A stretch of DNA of 64,000 nucleotides, taken from the NCBI RefSeq assembly GCF_000027145.1, contig NC_013891.1, positions 682,001 through 746,000 of the forward strand, read 5' to 3'. Source of the DNA: Listeria seeligeri serovar 1/2b str. SLCC3954. GTDB taxonomy: Bacteria; Bacillota; Bacilli; Lactobacillales; Listeriaceae. Made by a program: the position numbers and the translations under genes. Positions 42,198 to 51,335 of this stretch are shown here, in pieces (the stretch's first letter is position 1; every line of letters begins with the position of its first letter). Under the pieces are notes generated by a model. That model did not search any database. It was not told the origin of the DNA and worked only from the letters and a program-made list of their open reading frames with translations.

Positions 42198-42833
42198 TTG
42201 TCAAAAGTACTTTTTATTAAAGCGTCACCACTTCCAAATGAAGTATCCAGAAGTTCGCAAGTAGCGGAAACATTCATGGAGGAATACAAAGCAAAAAATC
42301 CGTCTGATACAGTAGAAGAATTAGTTTTATATAATACGGAAGTTCCTTTACTTGATTTAGAGTTAATGACTGCTGGTAGAGAACTCCAAGCTGGAAAAGC
42401 ATTTACAGACTTAGCTCCAGAAGTACAACAAAGATTGAATGCTTATAATACGCTAACTGACCAATTCCTAGCAGCTGATAAATACGTTTTTGTTTTCCCA
42501 CTTTGGAACCTTGGAATCCCACCACTTTTAAAAGCATATGTGGATACATTTGTTATTGCTGGTAAATCTTTCCGTTATACAGAGCATGGTCCAGAAGCTT
42601 TGCTAAAAGACAAAAAAGCAATTTTAATTCATGGTAGCGGTGGTATTTATTCTGCTGGACAAACAAGTTCATTTACTCACGGAGAACCATATTTAAGAAC
42701 TATTTTGCAATTTATTGGTATCGAAGTGGTTCCGACAATTTTTGTTGAAGGAATCGATCACAATCCAAGCAAAGAAGCAGAAATCGTTGCGGCTGCTAAA
42801 GCGGTAGCGCGTGAAAGTGCTGCTGGATTCTAA
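42198..42833 (+). CDS. FMN-dependent NADH-azoreductase
   Basis: Flavodoxin-fold oxidoreductase of 212 residues (AzoR/AcpD family). VLFIKASPLPNEVSRSSQ is the FMN-phosphate site, FPLWNLGIPPLLKAYVDTF the next block, and HGSGGIYSAG binds the isoalloxazine. It reduces azo dyes and quinones with NADH. I chose TTG 42198 because GAGGTG precedes it and it gives the conserved start; the upstream ATG at 42132 is in the promoter region. A hairpin follows at 42967. Confidence 0.88.
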   Translation: MSKVLFIKASPLPNEVSRSSQVAETFMEEYKAKNPSDTVEELVLYNTEVPLLDLELMTAGRELQAGKAFTDLAPEVQQRLNAYNTLTDQFLAADKYVFVFPLWNLGIPPLLKAYVDTFVIAGKSFRYTEHGPEALLKDKKAILIHGSGGIYSAGQTSSFTHGEPYLRTILQFIGIEVVPTIFVEGIDHNPSKEAEIVAAAKAVARESAAGF

Positions 42834-42966
42834 AAAGTTTGTGAAAGATTATTAATATGATGAAAATTTAAGATAGTGCTATCAAGTGTCTAGACCAATA
42901 ATCACATAGAAAAAGATTGCTAATCCCTTTATAAATTGGTAAAGTAGAGTAGTAGAATTCATGGAT

Positions 42967-42995
42967 AAAGTGCTGATTTCGTCGGCACTTTATTC
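42967..42995 (+). terminator. Hairpin after azoreductase, possible terminator or attenuator
   Basis: AAAGTGC/GCACTTT stem, extended by a G-T pair, with a short T-rich tail. It lies only about 30 nt before the permease start, so it could instead regulate the permease. Confidence 0.5.
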
Positions 42996-43025
42996 TATTT
43001 AGATACTCGAAAGGGATGAATCAGG

Positions 43026-44402
43026 ATGGAAGAGCAGAAAGAAGAGTTGCAGAGAGGACTGAAAAATAGACATATTCAGTTGATTGCAATAGGTGGAGCA
43101 ATTGGTACGGGGCTATTTCTAGGAGCCGGAAAGTCGATTCACTTAGCTGGCCCATCTATCATGTTAGTTTACTTAATTATTGGGGCTATTTTATTTTTTG
43201 TAATGAGGGCTTTAGGTGAATTGTTAATACATAACCCAACAACAGGATCATTTACAGAATTTGCCGAACAATATATTGGACCGTGGGCAGGCTTTATTAC
43301 AGGCTGGACATATTGGTTCTGCTGGATTGTCACAGGGATTGCTGAAATAACAGCGGTTGGAATGTACGTTAAATTTTGGGTACCAGACTTGCCGCAGTGG
43401 ATACCGGCGCTTGGTTGCGTGTTGATTTTACTTCTATTTAATTTAGCGACTGTAAAAGCATTTGGAGAAATTGAATTCTGGTTTGCGATTATCAAAGTAG
43501 TCGTAATTATTGCACTCATTGTTATTGGTTTTGTACTTGTATTTATTGGCTACAAACATGGAACAAGTACTGCATCATTTTCTAATTTAGTGGACTATGG
43601 CGGCTTTTTTCCAAATGGATTAGCAGGATTTTTACTTGCATTCCAAATGGCGACTTTCTCGTTTGTTGGAATTGAGCTTGTTGGGGTGACAGCGGGCGAG
43701 GCAGATGATCCAGAACGTACTTTGCCAAAAGCCATTAACAATATTCCTATTCGGATTTTGATATTTTATATTGGTGCTTTACTTGTTTTGATGTCCATTT
43801 ATCCATGGAGCAATATTGATCCTAATACAAGCCCATTTGTTAGTGTATTTACGATGATAGGAATTCCAGCAGCAGCCGGGATTATTAACTTTGTTGTACT
43901 CACAGCTGCAATGTCTTCTTGTAATAGCGGAATTTTTAGCACGAGTCGGATGCTTTACACACTTTCAGCAGAAGGAAAAGCACCGAAAAAAATGCATCAT
44001 TTAAGCTCAAACGGTGTACCAGCAACTGCTTTAATCACTTCCACTGCTTGTTTACTTATCGGTGTGTTCTTAAATTATGTTTTACCAGAACAAGTATTTA
44101 TTTTGGTGACAAGTATCGCAACTATTTGCTTTATCTGGGTTTGGGGCGTCATTTTAGTAGCTCATTTACGTTTCCGTAAGAAACATCCAGAAATAGCTGC
44201 CAAAAGTAAATTTAAAATGCCATTATCACCATTGATGAACTGGGTTAGTTTAATTTTCTTTGTGGGATTATTAATTATCCTAGGTTTTGCAGCTGATACA
44301 CGAATTGCGCTTTTTGTAACGCCAGTGTGGTTCCTTATTTTAGCCATTGCATATCAAATTGTAAAAGCTTCCAATAAAAAGTCGGAAATTCGACATATTT
44401 AA
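43026..44402 (+). CDS. APC family amino-acid permease
   Basis: Twelve-helix transporter of 458 residues. The N-terminal IAIGGAIGTGLFLGAGKSI block, helix 3 NPTTGSFTEFAEQYIGPW and ATFSFVGIELVGVTAGEADDPERTLPKAI are typical of the AAT/GabP-type branch (YtnA/AapA-like). Substrate not evident. AAAGGGATGAATCAGG precedes the ATG. Ends in a strong terminator. Confidence 0.88.
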   Translation: MEEQKEELQRGLKNRHIQLIAIGGAIGTGLFLGAGKSIHLAGPSIMLVYLIIGAILFFVMRALGELLIHNPTTGSFTEFAEQYIGPWAGFITGWTYWFCWIVTGIAEITAVGMYVKFWVPDLPQWIPALGCVLILLLFNLATVKAFGEIEFWFAIIKVVVIIALIVIGFVLVFIGYKHGTSTASFSNLVDYGGFFPNGLAGFLLAFQMATFSFVGIELVGVTAGEADDPERTLPKAINNIPIRILIFYIGALLVLMSIYPWSNIDPNTSPFVSVFTMIGIPAAAGIINFVVLTAAMSSCNSGIFSTSRMLYTLSAEGKAPKKMHHLSSNGVPATALITSTACLLIGVFLNYVLPEQVFILVTSIATICFIWVWGVILVAHLRFRKKHPEIAAKSKFKMPLSPLMNWVSLIFFVGLLIILGFAADTRIALFVTPVWFLILAIAYQIVKASNKKSEIRHI

Positions 44403-44408
44403 CAATCA

Positions 44409-44455
44409 AGCCAATATTCGCTAAACTACACAGTTTTAGCGAATATTGGCTTTTT
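44409..44455 (+). terminator. Strong rho-independent terminator
   Basis: AGCCAATATTCGCTAAA pairs perfectly with TTTAGCGAATATTGGCT (17 bp), followed by TTTTT. Confidence 0.93.
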
Positions 44456-44483
44456 AAAATTACAAAAAATTACCACGAAATTC

Positions 44484-44511
44484 TTTACAAATACGGAAAA
44501 TCGTGTAGAAT
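44484..44511 (+). promoter_or_regulatory. Promoter of the giant activase gene
   Basis: TTTACA-16 nt-TAGAAT after the terminator. The predicted start near 44518 gives a leader of about 150 nt. Confidence 0.55.
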
Positions 44512-44549
44512 GATAGGTGTTTAAAGGCTTTGTCCTGCTTATGTATTTC

Positions 44550-44565
44550 GAGTGAGTACTCACTC
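44550..44565. promoter_or_regulatory. 16-bp perfect palindrome, TetR-like operator
   Basis: GAGTGAGTACTCACTC, perfect dyad, about 30 nt downstream of the predicted transcription start and 100 nt before the activase gene. The TGAGT-type half-sites are common for TetR-family repressors. No TetR gene lies nearby. Confidence 0.6.
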
Positions 44566-44666
44566 ATTTTCGGGAATAGGTATTTATGTGAAGCAGTGTA
44601 CAATTGGCCGTTTATATGTGAATTTTCATACATAAAAAGTAAAGCGCAGTGAAAGGGATGAGGTAA

Positions 44667-47600
44667 ATGATTCATGCAGGATTAGATGTTGGATCAACAA
44701 CAGCAAAAGCCGTAGCGTTGAATGACCAAGGGGATATTTTATTTCAAACGTACAGAAGACACTATTCGGACATTAAAAAAGTAACATTAGAAATCATGCA
44801 AGATATGCAAAAAAAATGCGGAATGACAGAAATGACTTTCAAAATCACCGGGTCATCAGGGCTGGCAATTTCTAAATTTTTGAATGTACCATTTGTTCAA
44901 GAAGTTATCGCGTGTACAGAAGCAGTAGAACAAGTAATACCAGAAACCGATGTAGTTATTGAGCTTGGTGGGGAAGATGCAAAAATTATTTATTTTAGTG
45001 GCGGAATTGAGCAACGAATGAATAATGCATGTGCTGGGGGAACTGGTGCATTTATCGACCAAATCGCCACACTGCTTCAAACGGACCCAACTGGTTTAAA
45101 TGAGTTAGCGCAAAATGCTAATACCATTTATCCAATTGCTTCAAGATGCGGGGTTTTCGCCAAAACCGACGTACAACCATTATTAAATGAAGGCGCTAGA
45201 AAAGAAGATATCGCTGCTTCGATTTTCCAAAGTGTTGTAACTCAGACTATTAGTGGACTTGCTTGTGGACGACCAATTCGCGGAAAAGTGGCATTTCTTG
45301 GCGGACCGTTAACTTTCCTTGATCAACTACGCTATCGTTTTACAGAAACCTTGAAAATGAAAGATAGCGATATTATTGCACCACAAAACGCGGAATATTT
45401 TATCGCTCTTGGTACTGCTTTTACAGGGCTGAATGACGTTCCGACAAAAGTAGAAGATATGATTAACCGTCTTTCCAATATGGATATGACTACGATGGCA
45501 ACAGACACAGTTATTTTACCAGCGCTATTCGAAAGTGAAACAGATTTAGCTGATTTTAGAGCGCGTCACAATAAAATGAAAGCAAAACGGGCGAAGTTGG
45601 AAGATTATGAAGGCGATGCTTATTTAGGTATTGATGCTGGTTCAACGACAACAAAGCTCATTTTAATGAGTCAAACAAACGAAATCTTGTACTCGTTTTA
45701 TGCAAGTAATAATGGTAATCCGCTTCAATCAGTTATTGATGCGACGAGTGATCTATATGAAATTTTGCCAGAAAAAGTTCGAGTTGCCCAATCTGGAATT
45801 ACAGGTTACGGCGAATCGCTTATTAAAGCCGCCTTAAAAATAGATGTAGGTGAAATCGAAACAGTAGCTCATTACCGTGCTGCTCGTGAATTTTCACCAG
45901 ATGTTGATTTTATTTTAGACATTGGCGGACAAGATATGAAGTGCATGAAAATCAAAAAAGGAGCACTAGATAGCTTAATGCTCAATGAGGCATGTTCTGC
46001 TGGCTGTGGTTCATTCTTAGAAACATTTGCGCAAACGTTGAACTTATCAATTGAAGAATTTGCTGCTCGTGCACTAGAAGCAAAAGCACCAGTTGATCTT
46101 GGCTCACGTTGTACGGTCTTCATGAACTCGAAAGTAAAACAAGTCCAAAAAGAAGGCGTCAGTATGGAAGATTTATCGGCTGGCCTTGCTTATTCTGTTG
46201 TAAAAAATGCCTTACAAAAAGTAATTAAACTCCGCAGTCCAAAAGACATCGGCGAAAAAGTCATCGTTCAAGGTGGGACTTTTTATAATGAATCAGTGCT
46301 TCGGGCTTTTGAACTTTTAACTGGACGTGAAGTTATTCGGCCAGATATTGCTGGAATGATGGGAGCATTCGGGGCGGCGCTAATTGCTCGTGAGCACTAT
46401 GAAACTGGTGAAGTAACAGAAATGCTCGTACTAGAAAAATTACGTGAGTTTAATGCAGAAACATCACAGTCCCGTTGTAATCTTTGTAGTAACACTTGTC
46501 AATTAACAGTCACTAGATTTGGCGATGACCGGATGTTCGTCAGCGGGAATCGCTGTGAACGCGGCGAACGTGTGGAGAAATCGCGCAACGTTTTACCTAA
46601 TTTATATGCTTATAAGTTACAACGGACATTTGATTATAAATCATTAAAAAAATCTGAAGCTACACGTGGTACGATTGGAATTCCTCGTGCATTAAATGTA
46701 TTTGAAAACTATCCGCTTTGGCATACGATTTTAACGAACTTAGGATTCCGAGTGGTACTTTCTTCTAAATCATCTAAAAATCTATACGATAAAGGGATTG
46801 AAACGATTGCCTCAGAAGCAGTTTGTTTCCCAGCAAAATTAACACACGGACATATTATGGATTTGATTAAGAAAAAAGCTGACCGAATTTTCTATCCATC
46901 TGTCGTATATGAAAAACCAGAATTTGGTGAAGCAACGAACAACTTTAACTGTCCAGTGGTTGCTGGTTATCCAGAAGTTATCCGTGTTAACGTGGATGCA
47001 CTTGAAGAAAAAAACATTCCGATGATTAGCCCATTTTTAACATTAGATAATGAAAAAGCATTAATTACGCAAATGAGTTTAGCCTTCCCAGAAGTACCAG
47101 TAGAAGATATGGAAACAGCGGTGAAAGCTGGACTTGCAGAAGCAGAACTTTGCCGTAAAGATATCCAAGAAGAAGGGGAAGCCGCACTTACTTATATTAA
47201 GAAAAACAAAATCAAAGGTATTGTACTTGCTGGACACCCATACCATATCGATCCAGAAGTTAACCACGGAATTCCGGAGTTGATTACGATGAATGGAATG
47301 GCAGTACTTACCGAGGATTCCATTTCGCATCTTGGTGAAATCGATCATAAACTTCGCGTCGAAAACCAATGGAAATATCATGCAAGACTTTATCGCGCAG
47401 CTAGCTTTACCGCCAAAAGTGAAGACTTAGAGTTCGTACAACTAACATCATTTGGTTGTGGGCTTGATGCAATCACAACTGATATGTGCCAAGAAATAAT
47501 TGAAGGTCACAATAAAGTATACACATTACTTAAAATCGACGAAATTAACAACCTTGGTGCTGCTCGAATTCGCGTACGTTCGCTCAAAGCAGCAATGGAA

Positions 47601-49097
47601 GAACGCGAAAAAAATAATGTTAAACCAACTGTTATGAAGAAACCAAAAGAACGTGTATTGTTTACAAAAGAAATGAAGAAAACTTATACAATTTTAGCGC
47701 CACAACTAGCCCCAACCCATTTTGAAATGTTAGAAGCAGCTTTTAAGGTTGGTGGATATAATTTAGAAATCCTTCCAGCTGTAACGCCTCGCGCTGTCGA
47801 TGAAGGTTTGCGCTATGTTAATAATGATGCGTGTTATCCTGCCATTTTGACGATTGGGCAAATGATGGATGCATTAAAAAATGGTGATTATGATTTGGAT
47901 AATTTAGCTGTATTAATGACGCAAACAGGTGGTGGCTGCCGGGCGACTAACTACATTTCCATGCTGAAAAAAGCATTAGGAGAAGCAGGGATTGACCATA
48001 TTCCAGTTATTTCTCTCAATGCAAATGGCCTAGAAAAGCAACCAGGATTTAAATTAACACCTAAAATACTCGTTCGGCTTTTAGCAGGAATTAGTTTAGG
48101 AGATGCGCTTGACCGGATGGTTTACCGTACTAGACCTTATGAAGTAGAAAAAGGAAGCGCGAATAAATTATTCCGTAAATATTTAGATGCGGGTCGAGAA
48201 TTGATGGAGAATTACTCTATCTCAGCCTACAAAAAGTTCGCAAACGACATGGTGCAGGCTTTTGATAAACTACCAATTACAAATGAAGTAAAACCTCGCG
48301 TAGGTGTAGTTGGAGAGATTCTTGTGAAATTCCATCCAGGTGCTAATAATAATATTGTGGACGTTATTGAAGAAGAAGGCGGAGAAGCAGTTGTACCAGA
48401 CTTGACTGATTTCATCCTGTATTGTTGTTACGATGACCATTTTGCAGCAAATACATTTGGACGCTCAAAAGTAAAATCGTTTGCAAAACAAAGTGTGGCT
48501 ATTCCATTAATTAACCAATTCCGTAAACCAGTCACTGATGCACTCAAGAAAAGTGAACGTTTTGAGGCACCAGCAAGTATTGAATCAATAGCCGAGAAAG
48601 CTAGTCAATTACTTTCACTAGGAAATAAAATGGGTGAGGGATGGTTCTTAACTGGAGAAATGTTTGAACTTCTAGATAGTAATGTGCCAAATATCGCCTG
48701 CTTGCAACCATTTGCTTGTTTGCCAAACCACATTACAGGTCGCGGAATGATTAAAGGCTTGAAGAAAATGTATCCAGAAGCTAATATTATGTCGATTGAT
48801 TACGATGCTGGTTCTAGTTCAGTTAACCAATTAAATCGGATTAAACTTATGCTTTCTATTGCAAGAAAACAATTAGAAACGACCGATGTAGTCACAGAAA
48901 AAGAGAAAAACACAAGATTCAATCCAAGAGAAAAAATCCTTGGTAAGGCGAAACAAGTCAGAGAAAGTGCTCCAGTTGAAATGATTGGCAATAAAGTAAA
49001 ACAAGCAAGAGAAGCTGATCCAGTTGGGGCAATCGCTCAAAAAGTAAAACACGTCGCTTCTTCAAGTAACGAGCACGTTCAAACAGATAACGATTAG
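44667..49097 (+). CDS. Two-copy BadF/BadG/BcrA/BcrD-type activase with dehydratase-like C-terminal region
   Basis: 1476 residues. It has two ASKHA ATPase domains. The first (about 1-265) starts GLDVGSTTAKAVAL, with iron-sulfur cysteines in NACAGGTGAF and SRCGVFAKTD. The second (about 318-580) starts GIDAGSTTTKLILM, with EACSAGCGSF and SRCTVFMNSK. A Cys-rich hinge (RCNLCSNTCQ) and DUF2229-type and HgdB-like regions follow. Family members power 2-hydroxyacyl-CoA dehydratases or benzoyl-CoA reductases by ATP-driven electron transfer, but no separate dehydratase subunit is present here. Its last 60 residues contain two similar READP/RESAP-type helical repeats. Confidence 0.85.
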   Translation: MIHAGLDVGSTTAKAVALNDQGDILFQTYRRHYSDIKKVTLEIMQDMQKKCGMTEMTFKITGSSGLAISKFLNVPFVQEVIACTEAVEQVIPETDVVIELGGEDAKIIYFSGGIEQRMNNACAGGTGAFIDQIATLLQTDPTGLNELAQNANTIYPIASRCGVFAKTDVQPLLNEGARKEDIAASIFQSVVTQTISGLACGRPIRGKVAFLGGPLTFLDQLRYRFTETLKMKDSDIIAPQNAEYFIALGTAFTGLNDVPTKVEDMINRLSNMDMTTMATDTVILPALFESETDLADFRARHNKMKAKRAKLEDYEGDAYLGIDAGSTTTKLILMSQTNEILYSFYASNNGNPLQSVIDATSDLYEILPEKVRVAQSGITGYGESLIKAALKIDVGEIETVAHYRAAREFSPDVDFILDIGGQDMKCMKIKKGALDSLMLNEACSAGCGSFLETFAQTLNLSIEEFAARALEAKAPVDLGSRCTVFMNSKVKQVQKEGVSMEDLSAGLAYSVVKNALQKVIKLRSPKDIGEKVIVQGGTFYNESVLRAFELLTGREVIRPDIAGMMGAFGAALIAREHYETGEVTEMLVLEKLREFNAETSQSRCNLCSNTCQLTVTRFGDDRMFVSGNRCERGERVEKSRNVLPNLYAYKLQRTFDYKSLKKSEATRGTIGIPRALNVFENYPLWHTILTNLGFRVVLSSKSSKNLYDKGIETIASEAVCFPAKLTHGHIMDLIKKKADRIFYPSVVYEKPEFGEATNNFNCPVVAGYPEVIRVNVDALEEKNIPMISPFLTLDNEKALITQMSLAFPEVPVEDMETAVKAGLAEAELCRKDIQEEGEAALTYIKKNKIKGIVLAGHPYHIDPEVNHGIPELITMNGMAVLTEDSISHLGEIDHKLRVENQWKYHARLYRAASFTAKSEDLEFVQLTSFGCGLDAITTDMCQEIIEGHNKVYTLLKIDEINNLGAARIRVRSLKAAMEEREKNNVKPTVMKKPKERVLFTKEMKKTYTILAPQLAPTHFEMLEAAFKVGGYNLEILPAVTPRAVDEGLRYVNNDACYPAILTIGQMMDALKNGDYDLDNLAVLMTQTGGGCRATNYISMLKKALGEAGIDHIPVISLNANGLEKQPGFKLTPKILVRLLAGISLGDALDRMVYRTRPYEVEKGSANKLFRKYLDAGRELMENYSISAYKKFANDMVQAFDKLPITNEVKPRVGVVGEILVKFHPGANNNIVDVIEEEGGEAVVPDLTDFILYCCYDDHFAANTFGRSKVKSFAKQSVAIPLINQFRKPVTDALKKSERFEAPASIESIAEKASQLLSLGNKMGEGWFLTGEMFELLDSNVPNIACLQPFACLPNHITGRGMIKGLKKMYPEANIMSIDYDAGSSSVNQLNRIKLMLSIARKQLETTDVVTEKEKNTRFNPREKILGKAKQVRESAPVEMIGNKVKQAREADPVGAIAQKVKHVASSSNEHVQTDND

Positions 49098-49102
49098 CAA
49101 AA

Positions 49103-49147
49103 AGCCTGTCAACAGATAGAAAACTATTTGTTGACAGGCTTTTTTTA
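49103..49147. terminator. Bidirectional terminator
   Basis: AGCCTGTCAACA/TGTTGACAGGCT stem extended by the inner GATAG/CTATT pairing, T7 tail. It separates convergent genes. Confidence 0.92.
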
Positions 49148-49621
49148 TTTTTCGCTAATTGAAGCAAAAGTACCGCGGATAATTTGTTTTAAATCAGTCG
49201 GTGCAATAACAATCTGTATTCCTCTCTTTCCAGCAGATATTAGTATTGTTTCCAACTCTTCTGCACTACGATCAATAAAAGTAGGAAACAGTTTTTTCAT
49301 TCCAATTGGAGAACAGCCACCACGAACATAGCCAGTTAACTTTTCAAGAGTGTTCACAGGGATTAACTCACATTTCTTATTTCCGCTAATTTTAGCGATT
49401 TCTTTGAGATCAATTGATTTATTTGCTGGAATACAGGCGACAATGTTCCCAGTTTTATCACCTGTTAATACAATCGTTTTAAAAATATGAGCTGGGTCAT
49501 CACCGGTTTCTAAGGCAACATGTCGTGCATCCAGTGAATCCTCACTCCAAGCATATTCACGAAGTTGGTAGGGGATTTTTTGCTGATCAAGCATTCGACA
49601 AGCATTAGTTTTTTTATTCAT
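49145..49621 (-). CDS. YbaK/EbsC family aminoacyl-tRNA deacylase
   Basis: 158 residues, the normal YbaK length. ARMLDQQKIPYQLREY starts the fold, NIVACIPANKSIDLK contains the catalytic Lys, and TGYVRGGCSPIGMKK is the conserved GxxSPxG block. YbaK hydrolyses Cys-tRNA(Pro) made by error. Single gene with GAGGTTAAG before the ATG. Confidence 0.9.
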   Translation of the reverse strand: MNKKTNACRMLDQQKIPYQLREYAWSEDSLDARHVALETGDDPAHIFKTIVLTGDKTGNIVACIPANKSIDLKEIAKISGNKKCELIPVNTLEKLTGYVRGGCSPIGMKKLFPTFIDRSAEELETILISAGKRGIQIVIAPTDLKQIIRGTFASISEK

Positions 49622-49741
49622 AGCTTAACCTCGATTTTAGTTTATTTATGTACAATTTATGACAATTTTACTATTTTAGTTGTTTTTTTCGTACTTGTTT
49701 GGCACAATGTAAATGTATCGAAAAAGGAGAGGGAGATTTTA

Positions 49742-50395
49742 ATGAAAAAAGGATTATTTGGCATGGTAATGTTGCTTTCACTAATGCTAGTATTATCAGC
49801 ATGTGGAACATCTCGAGTAGAACCAAAAGAAGCAGGCGAAATCACAGTAAACTCCATTGTTTACAACAAAGATACAGATAAAATAAAAGATGTTTATGGT
49901 GAAGATGGTTCAGACTTCGAAAAAGAATTTGAAAAAAGCTTTAAAGAAAGCTTCATCACCACATTTACGGCTAGTTTTTCTAGTGATGTCAACATAGACA
50001 AAGAAGTAGATACTTTCTACAATGCACTTCGCAAACAAGTCAACGAAAAAACTTCTTATACTACTAAAGTAACAAATGACGACAAAGAAAGTCCAGAAAT
50101 TCAATTTGCAGTAAAAGGCTTGAACATGAAAGGTGTTCAAACTGAGTTAACTGAAGAACTAACAAAAGCAGTAACAGCTGATCCATCAATCGCTATGGAT
50201 GATGAAAAAATGGCGAAGAAAACAATGGAAATTTATACAAAAGCTGTACAAAATGCAGATGCAGTATCAGAATCAAAAAATATCACACTTAAATTAACCG
50301 TTAATTCAAAAGACGATTCACTTTGGAAAATGGAAAATGATATGGCCTTCATGCAAGAGCTAACTACCGCATTCTTCTTAGGTGGTATGCAATAA
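49742..50395 (+). CDS. DUF5105-type lipoprotein
   Basis: 217 residues. Signal peptide with lipobox LVLSACGTS, Cys at about residue 21. The exported part is charged, alpha/beta, with VYGEDGSDFEKEFEKSFKESF near the start, matching the DUF5105 lipoproteins of Firmicutes. Function unknown. I chose ATG 49742 with AAAAAGGAGAGGGAG upstream; the ORF extending back to 49565 has no ribosome site. Flanked by its own terminator. Confidence 0.8.
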   Translation: MKKGLFGMVMLLSLMLVLSACGTSRVEPKEAGEITVNSIVYNKDTDKIKDVYGEDGSDFEKEFEKSFKESFITTFTASFSSDVNIDKEVDTFYNALRKQVNEKTSYTTKVTNDDKESPEIQFAVKGLNMKGVQTELTEELTKAVTADPSIAMDDEKMAKKTMEIYTKAVQNADAVSESKNITLKLTVNSKDDSLWKMENDMAFMQELTTAFFLGGMQ

Positions 50396-50403
50396 TAATT
50401 TTA

Positions 50404-50434
50404 AACCAACAACTTCAGGTTGTTGGTTTTTTTG
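50404..50434 (+). terminator. Rho-independent terminator
   Basis: AACCAACAAC/GTTGTTGGTT stem, 5-nt loop, T7 tail. Confidence 0.92.
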
Positions 50435-50483
50435 TGGGAAATCGTATGAGAGTAATAATGAGAAAGTTGGCATAATAATTGAT

Positions 50484-50523
50484 AAAGCAGGTAACCCGGA
50501 TGAATGAGTTACCTGCTTTTTCG
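50484..50523. terminator. Bidirectional terminator
   Basis: AAAGCAGGTAAC/GTTACCTGCTTT perfect 12-bp stem, adjacent to the stop codon of the minus-strand DUF554 gene. Confidence 0.85.
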
Positions 50524-50526
50524 ATT

Positions 50527-51228
50527 TTAAAAATAATAAAGTCCAGCGACGATGAGTGCGGCGATAAGAATGCCAGGAACTAAATTTGCAACCCGGATTT
50601 TAGTTAAGCCAAGTAAATTAAGACCGATTGCTAAAATCATAATACCACCAGTTGCAGTTATTTCACCAATGATAAGCGTCATTAAGTCTGCTGGGACAAA
50701 TTTGTCAATTTGGGTGGCGAATAGGGCGATAATTCCTTCGAAAAGAAATACTGGGATAGCCGAGAGCATAACACCCCAACCAAGTGTCGTACTGAGTAGA
50801 AGCGCAATAAAACCATCCATAACGGACTTCGTAAAAAGCACATCATGATTACCGCGAATGCCACTATCAAGAGCACCGATGATTCCCATTGCACCAATAA
50901 CAAAAGTAAGTGTCGATGTAACAAATCCTTTGGCGATATTACTTTTTCCATTAGCGCCAACTTTTCGTTCAATCCAGTGACCAAGCTGATTGAGATGGTA
51001 GTCTATATTAATTAATTCCCCAATAACTGCACCAAAACAAATACTTAAAATAACAATAAGTGAATTGCTCGTTTTAAAAGCCATTTGAATTCCGAGCACA
51101 ATAACGGATAAACCCATGCCTTTCATTACAGTGTCTTTTATGCGTTCAGGGATATTATGTAATTTCATGCCAATTATGGAACCTATCAAAATTCCAAGCC
51201 CATTAACTAGCGAACCAAGTAAAACCAT
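50527..51228 (-). CDS. DUF554 membrane protein (YdfK/YqgA-like)
   Basis: 233 residues with six or seven helices. LGSLVNGLGILIGSIIGMKL at the N-terminus and GFVTSTLTFVIGAMGIIGALDSGIRG are DUF554 hallmarks. A putative transporter of unknown substrate. AAAGGGAGG precedes the ATG. Single gene. Confidence 0.85.
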   Translation of the reverse strand: MVLLGSLVNGLGILIGSIIGMKLHNIPERIKDTVMKGMGLSVIVLGIQMAFKTSNSLIVILSICFGAVIGELINIDYHLNQLGHWIERKVGANGKSNIAKGFVTSTLTFVIGAMGIIGALDSGIRGNHDVLFTKSVMDGFIALLLSTTLGWGVMLSAIPVFLFEGIIALFATQIDKFVPADLMTLIIGEITATGGIMILAIGLNLLGLTKIRVANLVPGILIAALIVAGLYYF

Positions 51229-51291
51229 TTTATTCCTCCCTTTTTATCCATAACTTTATTATACAGTAACTTACTCGGAATTGGCACAAAA

Positions 51292-51322
51292 AAATCGAAG
51301 GACAACTAAGTTCCTTCGATTT
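51292..51322 (-). terminator. Terminator of the NAD(P)-binding oxidoreductase gene
   Basis: AAATCGAAGGA/TCCTTCGATTT stem; the minus strand continues TTTTTTT. The stop codon is followed by a run of TAA triplets. Confidence 0.85.
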
Positions 51323-51335
51323 ATTATTATTATTA

